Shown piece after piece: positions 26,978 through 34,330 of a stretch of 64,000 nucleotides of DNA (positions within the stretch are counted from its first letter, which is position 1; the number at the start of each line of letters is the position of its first letter). The DNA lies in the NCBI RefSeq assembly GCF_034119865.1, contig NZ_CP139421.1, positions 4,628,501 through 4,692,500 of the forward strand, written 5' to 3'. The position numbers and the translations under genes are program-made. Below the pieces are notes generated by a model. The model was not told the origin of the DNA and did not search any database. It was given only the letters and a program-made list of their open reading frames with translations. The DNA comes from Algoriphagus sp. NG3. Its GTDB lineage: Bacteria > Bacteroidota > Bacteroidia > Cytophagales > Cyclobacteriaceae.

Positions 26978-28291
26978 ATGAAACTCGAAAACTCCCGCCG
27001 GGATTTTATCAAAACCTCCGCCCTGGTCACAGGCGGATTGATCACCTCCCCATTTATATTGCCTGGTGCCTATGCCGCACCTGCAAATGAACTGAAGCTT
27101 GCACTGATCGGCTGTGGTGGCCGTGGGACTGGTGCTGCTTTTCAAGCATTTGAAACAGGCCACAACATCAAACTGGTGGCCATGGTAGATGCGTTCCGCG
27201 ATCGCCTGGACAATAGCTACGATGCCCTTTCAGGAAAATACGGTGCGGAGAAAATCGCAGTTTCGGAAGAAATGAAGTTCACCGGTTTTGATGGGTACAA
27301 GGAAGCGATTGCAGCTGCTGATGTCGTGATTTTGGCCACACCTCCAGGCTTCCGCCCTATGCATTTCGAAGAAGCAGTGAAGCAGGGCAAGCAGGTATTT
27401 ATGGAAAAACCTGTAGCAGTAGACGCAGCCGGAATAAGAAAAGTATTAAAAGCTGCCGAAGAAGCAAAGGCTAAAAAACTGAATGTAGTCGTAGGCCTTC
27501 AGAGACATTATCAGCCAAATTATATAGAAACCATCAAGCGTATCCATGACGGAGAAATTGGTGACATTATAAACGGTCAGGTATATTGGAACGACGGAGG
27601 TGTATGGGTGCGTGAGCGCCAGCCGGGCCAGACAGAGATGGAGTACCAAATGCGCAACTGGTACTACTTCAACTGGCTATGCGGGGATCATATCAATGAG
27701 CAACACGTACACAACATCGATATTGCCAATTGGGTAAAAAAAGGCTATCCGGTGAAAGCTGAAGGCACTGGAGGGCGTCTGGTGAGAACCGGAAAAGAAC
27801 ATGGGGAGATTTATGACCATCATGTATTAACCTTCACCTATGAAGATGGTTCTGTGATCCACAGCGAATGCCGTCACTTTCCAGGCGCACAGAACAGAGT
27901 GGATGAAAGCTTCCAGGGAACTAAGGGAACCGCATTCTTAAGTGCTGGTAACCACGGTATCCTAAAAGACTGGAAAGGAAATATGCTCTATGATCATGAC
28001 CGGAAAAACCAGCCGAATCCTTACCAGGTAGAACACGATCTGCTTTGGGAAGCTATAGTCAATGGGGATTACAAATATGCTGATGCTGAAAATGCTGCCA
28101 AAAGTACCATGACGGCTATTATGGGAAGGTACGCCACGTATTCCGGCAAACCACTAACATGGGACGAAGCCCTGAATGGACAGATTGACCTGATGCCGGA
28201 CACGTTGGCTTGGGACGCCATGCCTAAAGTACTGCCTGGTGACGACGGCTACTATCCACATGCTATTCCTGGCAAAACCAAAGTGATCTAA
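26978..28291 (+). CDS. Tat-exported Gfo/Idh/MocA-family sugar dehydrogenase
   Basis: 437 residues. Twin-arginine signal SRRDFIKTSALVTGG ending AYA shows export with a bound cofactor. The Rossmann fold follows (LKLALIGCGGRGTGAA), with FMEKPVAVDA (the family EKP motif) and the C-terminal GFO_IDH_MocA_C region (YFNWLCGDHINEQHVHNIDIANW). Secreted members of this family oxidise or epimerise sugars, cyclitols or glycosides with tightly held NAD(P). It is paired with the next gene by a 2-nt gap, which suggests successive steps on one sugar. Confidence 0.92.
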   Translation: MKLENSRRDFIKTSALVTGGLITSPFILPGAYAAPANELKLALIGCGGRGTGAAFQAFETGHNIKLVAMVDAFRDRLDNSYDALSGKYGAEKIAVSEEMKFTGFDGYKEAIAAADVVILATPPGFRPMHFEEAVKQGKQVFMEKPVAVDAAGIRKVLKAAEEAKAKKLNVVVGLQRHYQPNYIETIKRIHDGEIGDIINGQVYWNDGGVWVRERQPGQTEMEYQMRNWYYFNWLCGDHINEQHVHNIDIANWVKKGYPVKAEGTGGRLVRTGKEHGEIYDHHVLTFTYEDGSVIHSECRHFPGAQNRVDESFQGTKGTAFLSAGNHGILKDWKGNMLYDHDRKNQPNPYQVEHDLLWEAIVNGDYKYADAENAAKSTMTAIMGRYATYSGKPLTWDEALNGQIDLMPDTLAWDAMPKVLPGDDGYYPHAIPGKTKVI

Positions 28292-28293
28292 TT

Positions 28294-29205
28294 ATGGAGA
28301 GAAGAGGATTTATCAAGAAAGTCGGCTTAGGAAGCACCCTATTGGGAGTTTCAGGAGCTATGAGTATGCCTTCATTTGCAGCAGGCAAAGCTGAAGCTAC
28401 CTTCAACATGGATTTCGCCCCGCATTTCGGCATGTTTAGAAATTCAGCTCCGGGAGGTATCGTGGATGAGCTGAAGTTTATGGCCGATCAGGGATTTAGG
28501 TCTCTGGAGGACAACGGGATGCTCGGCAGATCAGTAGAAGAACAGACCCTCATCGGCAAAACCCTTGAGTCGCTAGGCATGAGAATGGGCGTTTTTGTCA
28601 TAGATGGAGGAGAAAACTGGAAAACTTCCCTCACTACTGGCAAGAAGGAGCATGCAGATCTTTTTGTGGATACCTGCAAAAAATCCGTGGAAGTGGCCAA
28701 GCGTGTCGGTGCAAAATGGATGACGGTAGTTCCCGGGTATTTCGAGAGAAACCTTCCCATGGGAGTGCAGACTGGAAATGTGATTGAAGCGTATAAGCGT
28801 GGGGCAGAGATATTTGAAAAAGAAGGATTGGTCATGGTCATGGAGCCGCTAAGCGACAATCCTGATCTTTTCCTTCGTCATGCGGATCAGTCGTACATGA
28901 TCTGTAAGGCAGTAGATAGCCCTGCCTGTAAGATCCTGTACGATATCTACCATATGCAGCGCAATGAAGGAAATCTGATTGCCACCATGGAAAAAACCTG
29001 GGGTGAGATCGCTTACATTCAAATCGGCGATAATCCGGGGAGAAAGGAACCTGGAACTGGAGAAATCAATTATAGCAATGTATTCAAATACATCCATGAC
29101 AAAGGCTTCAAGGGCGTCATGGGTATGGAGCATGGAAACGCCTCCCCTGGAATAGATGGGGAAAAGGCACTAATCCAGGCTTATAGAAAAGTTGATATAA
29201 TTTGA
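28294..29205 (+). CDS. Exported xylose-isomerase-like TIM-barrel (hydroxypyruvate-isomerase family)
   Basis: 303 residues with a twin-arginine-like leader (ERRGFIKKVGLGST ... SFAAG). AP-endonuclease-2 / sugar-isomerase barrel: AKWMTVVPGYFERN, the metal-ligand Glu in MEPLSDN, KILYDIYHMQRNEGN, and EPGTGEINYSNVF near the C-terminus. Members isomerise or epimerise small sugars and hydroxy-keto acids with a divalent metal. The 2-nt gap after the Gfo/Idh/MocA gene and a matching export signal point to joint action in the periplasm. The substrate is unknown. Confidence 0.9.
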   Translation: MERRGFIKKVGLGSTLLGVSGAMSMPSFAAGKAEATFNMDFAPHFGMFRNSAPGGIVDELKFMADQGFRSLEDNGMLGRSVEEQTLIGKTLESLGMRMGVFVIDGGENWKTSLTTGKKEHADLFVDTCKKSVEVAKRVGAKWMTVVPGYFERNLPMGVQTGNVIEAYKRGAEIFEKEGLVMVMEPLSDNPDLFLRHADQSYMICKAVDSPACKILYDIYHMQRNEGNLIATMEKTWGEIAYIQIGDNPGRKEPGTGEINYSNVFKYIHDKGFKGVMGMEHGNASPGIDGEKALIQAYRKVDII

Positions 29206-29258
29206 TTTAAGTAAAAAATGTATTTCCGCTCCTCTGCCAGTATAATAAAAAAAGCATC

Positions 29259-29347
29259 ATTGGATTCGAAAGACACTAGCGCCAAGGCCTCTTCGGTCAC
29301 TTGTACTGAGCGAGGTCGAAGTATCGGTCTCCTGTCTTTCATCCAAT
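29259..29347. repeat. 89-bp imperfect palindromic element
   Basis: The ends ATTGGAT plus GAAAGACA (29259-29275, 2-nt bulge) pair exactly with TGTCTTTC plus ATCCAAT (29333-29347). The middle carries an ACTGAGCGAGGTCGAAGTA-type core of the kind seen in small Bacteroidota repeats. It lies in the 196-bp gap before the propeller gene and probably ends the preceding operon. Confidence 0.5.
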
Positions 29348-29401
29348 AAAGCAAAGAAAATATGACTACTGGCATCATTTCGGATAATCACTAAGTATAA
29401 T

Positions 29402-30436
29402 ATGTTCAAAAGTAAATTACTGGCGCTATCAATTTTGGTAGCGCTTTTTTCCTGCAAAAATTCCGAGGAGAGCCTCTCCGAAAAGCCACTTGGCTGGGAA
29501 ATTCTTGAAACCCCTGTAGCTGCTTCCCTAAGGGGACTGTCCCCAGTTACAGATGAAATCGCTTGGGCAAGCGGAAGCAATGGAACCTGGCTTCGGACTA
29601 TTGACTCTGGCAAAACTTGGGATCACGGTGTTATAGATGGGCTGGACACAGTGGATTTTAGATCTATACATGCTTTTGATGCGCTCACAGCCCTGGCTGT
29701 TTCTGCGGGTCAACCTGCGGTAATTTACAAAACCAATGACGGGGGAAGGACTTGGGAGCTGAAGCACCAAGAAAATGAACTTGCTTTTTTGGATGGAATC
29801 AGCTTTCCCTCCCAAAACCACGGATTTGTCATTGGTGATCCTTTTGAAGGCAAGTGGACAATTCTCCAGACTGTAAATCAAGGGGAAAGCTGGTATTCTG
29901 TGGATTCTCTTCCCGGAGCTGTGGAAGGGGAGGCAGCTTTTGCGGCCAGCGCAACTTCACTACTCGCTATAGGTAATGAGCTCTGGCTGGCAACCGGCGG
30001 CACAGAGTCAAATCTTCATTTTTCCAATGACATGGGCACTACTTGGGAAAAATTCAGAGCGCCTCTTATCCAAGCAGAATCCTCCCAAGGTATATTTTCC
30101 ATTACAAGCATGGGAAATGGGGAAATTGTGGCAGTAGGAGGAGATTACCTTCAGGAAGAGCTTCAGGAAGGTAATTCAGGAATATTTATTTTAGGCAAAA
30201 AGGAATGGACAAAACCCCAGACGGAACCGGGAGGATATCGATCCGGCACCGTTTACTTTCCGCAGCAAAAATGGCTGCTAGCAGTAGGTCCTTCAGGCTC
30301 GGATTTCTCCAAGGATGGCGGTATCACCTGGCTCCCCTTTTCAGAAGAAGGATTCCACGCAGTGCGTCTAGGCCATGCAGGTGGGTCTGTCTGGGCATCT
30401 GGTACTAAAGGAAAAATAGCTAAATTGAAGTATTGA
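29402..30436 (+). CDS. BNR/YCF48-like beta-propeller lipoprotein
   Basis: 344 residues. Probable lipoprotein (LFSC, Cys18). Five Asp-box/BNR motifs of the S-x-D-x-G-x-T-W type are visible: TIDSGKTWDHG, TNDGGRTWEL, VNQGESWYS, SNDMGTTWEKF and SKDGGITWLPF, one per blade. This resembles YCF48/HCF136 assembly factors and sialidase-type propellers, but no catalytic set is recognised, so it is read as a periplasmic binding or assembly protein. It is separated from the SusCD group by the 89-bp palindrome and may be a separate unit. Confidence 0.82.
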   Translation: MFKSKLLALSILVALFSCKNSEESLSEKPLGWEILETPVAASLRGLSPVTDEIAWASGSNGTWLRTIDSGKTWDHGVIDGLDTVDFRSIHAFDALTALAVSAGQPAVIYKTNDGGRTWELKHQENELAFLDGISFPSQNHGFVIGDPFEGKWTILQTVNQGESWYSVDSLPGAVEGEAAFAASATSLLAIGNELWLATGGTESNLHFSNDMGTTWEKFRAPLIQAESSQGIFSITSMGNGEIVAVGGDYLQEELQEGNSGIFILGKKEWTKPQTEPGGYRSGTVYFPQQKWLLAVGPSGSDFSKDGGITWLPFSEEGFHAVRLGHAGGSVWASGTKGKIAKLKY

Positions 30437-30577
30437 AATTACTATGTTGGCACTTTTACCCATCGTCAAAAGTAGTCAGTTTAGTAAAAGATTTGCATAT
30501 TGGTAAAGCTTTGGTGAGATACCAAGTATTTTCACAAGCTGAACCACAAGTCAAAATATTTAACAAGAAATTAAGTG

Positions 30578-31312
30578 ATGTTTGAAATTATTCCTTCTAT
30601 CTGGCTGATCAATGGCAAATGTGTCCGACTAAAAAGAGGTGATTTTGCTACGGAGGAAGTTATTTCCAATAATCCATTGGAAATTGCCCAGGCTTTTGAA
30701 TCCATCGGGATTAAAAGGTTGCATCTCGTGGATCTGGATGGCGCGCGCAGAGGAGAGCCCAAAAATTACCATATCCTAGAAGCTATTACAGGCTATACCA
30801 CCTTGAAAGTTGATTTTACCGGTGGGGTATCTACAGACGGCGATGTGATCAAATGCTTTGAATTCGGAGCGGCTACGGTTACTGCAGGTTCTGTTGCTGC
30901 CAACCATCCAGAGCGATTTGCCCAGTTCCTTCTTTCCTATGGTCGTGAAAAAGTTAATCTAGCTGCAGATATCAATCCCGTTGACAATAAAATAAAAATA
31001 AAGGGATGGCTTAAAAAAACAGAGATTGACCTGTTTGACCATATTGACTTCTTCTACCAACGGGGATTGAAATATCTGAAATGTTCAGACATCTCCAGAG
31101 ATGGGGTTATGGAAGGGCCGAACTTTGCTTTATTCCAGTCTATAAGAAATAGGTTTCCTGATATCAACCTAGCCGCAAGCGGGGGTGTTCGAGGCATAGA
31201 TGATTTCCGTAGGCTAAAAGATATGGGCGTATCAGCCGCGGTATTTGGCAGAGCCTATTACGAAGGAATGATCACTCTTAAGGATTTAAAGGGATTTCTA
31301 GCAGAAGCCTGA
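30578..31312 (+). CDS. Divergent HisA-like (beta/alpha)8 barrel protein
   Basis: 244 residues, the full HisA length. HisA features kept: IIPS at strand 1, GKCVRLKRGDF, HLVDLDGARRGEP, the Asp in NLAADI before KGW, CSDISRDGVMEGPN, and both phosphate loops (TGGVST, ASGGVR) with GRAYYEG. The first catalytic Asp (Asp8 of T. maritima HisA, in PAID) is Trp9 here (PSIW), and the first phosphate loop lacks its Arg. It is not in a histidine operon. It may be a paralogue with another substrate or no isomerase activity. The ATG at 30578 is used rather than the GTG one codon upstream. Confidence 0.85.
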   Translation: MFEIIPSIWLINGKCVRLKRGDFATEEVISNNPLEIAQAFESIGIKRLHLVDLDGARRGEPKNYHILEAITGYTTLKVDFTGGVSTDGDVIKCFEFGAATVTAGSVAANHPERFAQFLLSYGREKVNLAADINPVDNKIKIKGWLKKTEIDLFDHIDFFYQRGLKYLKCSDISRDGVMEGPNFALFQSIRNRFPDINLAASGGVRGIDDFRRLKDMGVSAAVFGRAYYEGMITLKDLKGFLAEA

Positions 31313-31350
31313 CCAAAAAAAAAGGTGGATGCACCTCTTTTTTTGGTTTT
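31313..31350 (+). terminator. Intrinsic terminator after the HisA-like gene
   Basis: An A-run, AGGTG, loop GATG, CACCT, then a run of seven T. The A and T runs extend the stem. It starts just after the stop codon and could act in both directions. Confidence 0.8.
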
Positions 31351-31363
31351 GATTGCTTAGTTA

Positions 31364-31626
31364 GGGCTTGCTGAAAAAGTCTCAGCTATACCAGGTTCAA
31401 GGCGGCCGAGTGAAGATGTATGCTTATACTTCGAATGAGTCCAACGTAGAAGATGGTATGGCTGAGGCTAGCATGAAAATCACGATTTTGGCATTTTTTG
31501 GAGCATGGATAAAGACCTCTTTTCGTCAAAAAGCTTGCATTTGCTGAAAAATCCGCATGCATAAAAAATGAGCTAATCAGTCAAAATAATAGCTTTTAAT
31601 CTATTATTGGGTTTTTCAGCATGCCC
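31364..31626. mobile_element. 263-bp MITE-like element with TAGTTA target duplication
   Basis: The left end GGGCTTGCTGAAAAA and the reverse complement of the right end, GGGCATGCTGAAAAA, match 14/15. Immediately outside both ends is the 6-bp direct repeat TAGTTA (31358-31363 and 31627-31632), a typical target-site duplication. There is no ORF. The left part holds an internal inverted repeat (TCAGCTATACCA at 31382 and TGGTATGGCTGA at 31454). A further copy of the left end is at 42852-42878. Together with the terminator this fills the 317-bp gap between genes. Confidence 0.8.
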
Positions 31627-31629
31627 TAG

Positions 31630-31983
31630 TTAATCAGCTTTGAACTTATCCACGATATAGAGGAAAATATTAAAAGACAGCGTCGAAGTATTCGGCTCCG
31701 TTTTTTTTCCTTCGCCTGCTACCTGCGGCACCTTTTTCTGGGGGATAGGTTTAGCAGATGGGGCAATTGCTGTACTTCCTGGAGTGGTTAGATCTTGGCT
31801 TGGCACATCATGAAAATCAGAGGTGCCTTCTATCAAAGGCTTATCAGAGGGCAATTCATGTTCCATTTCAGATTCTTCGTGCTCGCTCTGAGCCATAGAG
31901 TTTCCTGCCCATAGACATAAGCCAAGGACAGCAATGCTGAAAACAATGAGTTTTCTAAACGAAAAGCTAGTTTGTAAAATCAT
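31630..31983 (-). CDS. Small secreted protein, function unknown
   Basis: 117 residues. A signal peptide (about 1-31, ending NSMAQ) is followed by an acidic, His-containing stretch, a Pro/Lys-rich linker, and a hydrophobic C-terminal tail FNIFLYIVDKFKAD that looks like a conserved motif. I recognise no domain. The stop codon TAA lies inside the right-hand TAGTTA duplication of the MITE-like element, so the element inserted at the very end of the gene without lengthening the protein. It is divergent from csaA (76 bp between the starts). Confidence 0.7.
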   Translation of the reverse strand: MILQTSFSFRKLIVFSIAVLGLCLWAGNSMAQSEHEESEMEHELPSDKPLIEGTSDFHDVPSQDLTTPGSTAIAPSAKPIPQKKVPQVAGEGKKTEPNTSTLSFNIFLYIVDKFKAD

Positions 31984-32059
31984 GGTAGAAATAGAATACC
32001 TTTAATCCTTTACGTCAGGGTTTTGTAAAAGATTCCTAAAATTAAGAAAAAATTCTTCT

Positions 32060-32398
32060 ATGCAAACGATTGATTACAAAGATTTCGACAAAATAGAATT
32101 GCGTGCAGGGACAATAATAAAGGCTGAACCGTTCGAAAAAGCCCGTAAACCGGCCTATAAAATTTGGGTTGACCTAGGAAAAGCTTTAGGTGTGAAAAAG
32201 TCCTCGGCACAGCTCACTGTACTTTATCAACCCGAGGAGTTAATTGGTAGGCAAGTAATCTGCGTATGTAATTTTGCACCACGTCAGATTGCTGATTTTA
32301 TGTCAGAGATTTTGATCACAGGATTCGAATCCAAAGAGGGAGGGATTGTCCTTGCAACGGTGGAAAAACCTGTACCCAATGGAGCAAAATTACACTGA
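32060..32398 (+). CDS. csaA: CsaA-type tRNA-binding-domain protein
   Basis: 112 residues forming one EMAP-II/tRNA-binding OB fold. Visible pattern: DKIELRAGTIIKAEPFEKARKPAYKI, GVKKSSAQLT, the loop VICVCNFAPRQIADFMSEILITG and the closing EKPVPNGAKLH. CsaA binds tRNA and was first described as a secretion-related chaperone in Bacillus. Its last 9 bp overlap the convergent gene on the minus strand. Confidence 0.9.
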   Translation: MQTIDYKDFDKIELRAGTIIKAEPFEKARKPAYKIWVDLGKALGVKKSSAQLTVLYQPEELIGRQVICVCNFAPRQIADFMSEILITGFESKEGGIVLATVEKPVPNGAKLH

Positions 32399-33217
32399 CT
32401 CAGCAAGAGAATAGGGGAAATCAAGTGGATCCGGAAAGTCAAACCGAAAACCTGTTTGACAGATTTTATCGCCCGAAATCAGGCGATTTACTTCCTCTTT
32501 CACAGGCGCATAGCTTGCCGGAGGTTGTAGACCTAAGTCTGCCGCATTTTTCTCATAAATATCCTTTCTGAGAGTGTGGATAGGCGCTATCCCATTGAAC
32601 GTCTCATTCCATAGCTCCTTTTTAATTATCCAATGCAGAAGTCTGGCCGCATCATTCCGATAAATGAAATTTACGCGGGTATGTCCGGCCACACCTTCTT
32701 TCCCTGCCACATACTTTCCCGGTATCCTGTTATCGCCCAGCAACCCTCCAAAACGGACAATTGTCAGGTCCTTTAATCCGCGGAATGTTCCTTCTCCTTT
32801 AAATTGTATGATATTTCCGGTGTTTTCCTCAGTTACCACATCATCTTCACGATATGCTTCATCATGAGCTACCTCCGGATATACCCCTGTACTGGATACA
32901 AAGATTACTTTTTGGATTCCAGACTGCTCCACCATGCTTTGGAGAAATTTGAGCTGCTCCAGATAGAATCTACCATCTGTAGATTTGCTGCGTGGCGGGA
33001 TATTGACAACCAAAACCTCACTGGAAAACAATTCCTGAAATCCTTTTCCCTGTGGAAATGGCATCAAAGAAAAATGGAGGGCATTGATGCCTTCCTCCTT
33101 CAGCTTTGCTACTTTATTTGAAGAGGTGGTACTTCCTACGACTTTGTACCCGTCTTCCTGAAGTAGCCTTGCCAAAGGCAAACCGATCCATCCTAAACCT
33201 ATAATTGATACTTTCAT
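32390..33217 (-). CDS. NAD(P)-binding epimerase/dehydratase-like protein
   Basis: 275 residues of the atypical extended SDR type (YeeZ-like). Rossmann start VSIIGLGWIGLPLARLL, substrate-region motif VIFVSSTGVYPEV with the expected Ser and Tyr near residue 110, and VRFGGLLGDNRIPGKYVAG. The reaction is unknown; relatives are annotated as NAD-dependent epimerases. It ends convergently with csaA, overlapping 9 bp. Confidence 0.82.
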   Translation of the reverse strand: MKVSIIGLGWIGLPLARLLQEDGYKVVGSTTSSNKVAKLKEEGINALHFSLMPFPQGKGFQELFSSEVLVVNIPPRSKSTDGRFYLEQLKFLQSMVEQSGIQKVIFVSSTGVYPEVAHDEAYREDDVVTEENTGNIIQFKGEGTFRGLKDLTIVRFGGLLGDNRIPGKYVAGKEGVAGHTRVNFIYRNDAARLLHWIIKKELWNETFNGIAPIHTLRKDIYEKNAADLGLQPPASYAPVKEEVNRLISGDKICQTGFRFDFPDPLDFPYSLAESV

Positions 33218-33353
33218 GGGGGTATAATTGTTTTTCTTTATTCACACATGCATTTCAGGCAAGTTCAATATCATACGGTTTAGCCTGATTTCTACATTTC
33301 CCTTCAAATCTGCTTCTATAGAATGAACAAGTATGAAGTAAACCAAATACTAG

Positions 33354-33381
33354 AAAAAAACCTCCTGGATTTCAGAAGGTT
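33354..33381 (-). terminator. Intrinsic terminator of the fatty-acid hydroxylase gene
   Basis: Minus strand: AACCTTCTG, a short loop, CAGGAGGTT, then seven T. The stem has 9 pairs with one G-T. It begins 7 nt after the hydroxylase stop. Confidence 0.85.
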
Positions 33382-33387
33382 AATTGA

Positions 33388-34014
33388 TTAATCTCGTTTT
33401 GGTACTGTTCCCAATATGTAATCCCACAGTGGCGTACTGACACCGAATGCCACATCAGGATCTTTGTAATGGTGAATGGCATGATGAACCCAAAGAACTT
33501 TCATGAAGTTCTTAGGAGGCTGTAGTGCATGTACCAAGTAGTGGATTCCCAAATACAACGCATAGCCAAACAAAAACCCAGGAAGGAAATAAAAGGCCAA
33601 ATCTCCCATGATCAGTTTAAAGATCAAATAGAGAATAGCGGCATAGGCGGCACTCACAAATGGAGGCATGGCCAGTCTATCCTTATCTTTTGGGTAATCA
33701 TGGTGTACGCCATGCACAGTATATTGCAACTTGTCTTTGATGGGAGTGTTAGGTTCCATGTGGAAAAAGTGCTTATGCATCATGTATTCCACGAAGGTAA
33801 ATCCTATATAACCTGTCACAAATAATAAGATCGCCGTACCAATACCCACGTCAGTTTTCTGTATCCCAAAATATACTGAAGTGCATCCCAAAATGATAAA
33901 CATTGCGATGGGCATCCAGATAGGCGTGCGCGTAATTCTTTCCAGAATAGGGTTGGAGAACATTTGGGCTGTGCCAAAATTGTCCGGCTTATCCAATCTT
34001 CCAATCTTTTTCAT
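33388..34014 (-). CDS. Fatty-acid hydroxylase superfamily (FA2H-like) membrane di-iron enzyme
   Basis: 208 residues, about four membrane helices. The histidine clusters of the sterol desaturase/fatty acid hydroxylase family are present in order: HKHFFH, HGVHHDYP, HYLVHA and HHAIHHYKD, giving the two-metal centre. The closest type is the fatty-acid 2-hydroxylase that modifies sphingolipid acyl chains; Cytophagales make sphingolipids, so this role is plausible but inferred. The start codon follows a conserved leader element (34036-34114) by 21 nt, and a terminator follows the stop. Confidence 0.9.
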   Translation of the reverse strand: MKKIGRLDKPDNFGTAQMFSNPILERITRTPIWMPIAMFIILGCTSVYFGIQKTDVGIGTAILLFVTGYIGFTFVEYMMHKHFFHMEPNTPIKDKLQYTVHGVHHDYPKDKDRLAMPPFVSAAYAAILYLIFKLIMGDLAFYFLPGFLFGYALYLGIHYLVHALQPPKNFMKVLWVHHAIHHYKDPDVAFGVSTPLWDYILGTVPKRD

Positions 34015-34035
34015 GTGTTGATATTTTGTTTTTAG

Positions 34036-34114
34036 TGGTCACATGGAATCTCGCATTGCTGATAATCATCTCAGTGTGTGATCCCGCAGGTACGGGATTC
34101 TGCTCGATTTCATA
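34036..34114 (-). promoter_or_regulatory. Leader element copy 1, upstream of the fatty-acid hydroxylase gene
   Basis: Read on the minus strand it holds, in order, TATGAAATCGAGCA, CACACACTG, ATGATTAT, TGCGAGATTCCA and TGTGACCA, all identical to copy 2 at 40215-40301. The first variable region forms the hairpin ATCCCG/CGGGAT. It ends 21 nt before the start codon. Nothing else recognisable is seen in the AT-rich remainder of this 316-bp gap (34115-34330). Confidence 0.65.
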
Positions 34115-34330
34115 TGATTATAATTTGTCTTTTGTAGGCCTTATGAATCTTTGAGAATTAAAAAAATCACTATCCCCTAAGTTTTAATGATGTTTTTTAA
34201 CCGTGTCGATTCTTAAGCTACTTAATAAAACTCTATTTCATCCTCCGGTTCTAATCCGGCATTATTTTACAAAGATAATCCAAAACTGTGTTTTGTCTCT
34301 GAGAATTTAATGACAATAATCAGGCAAGGA

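Noticed and set aside
26978..29205. Reading the Gfo/Idh/MocA and barrel pair as myo-inositol catabolism enzymes
   Set aside because: Both have export signals and no other iol genes are present, so only the families are claimed.
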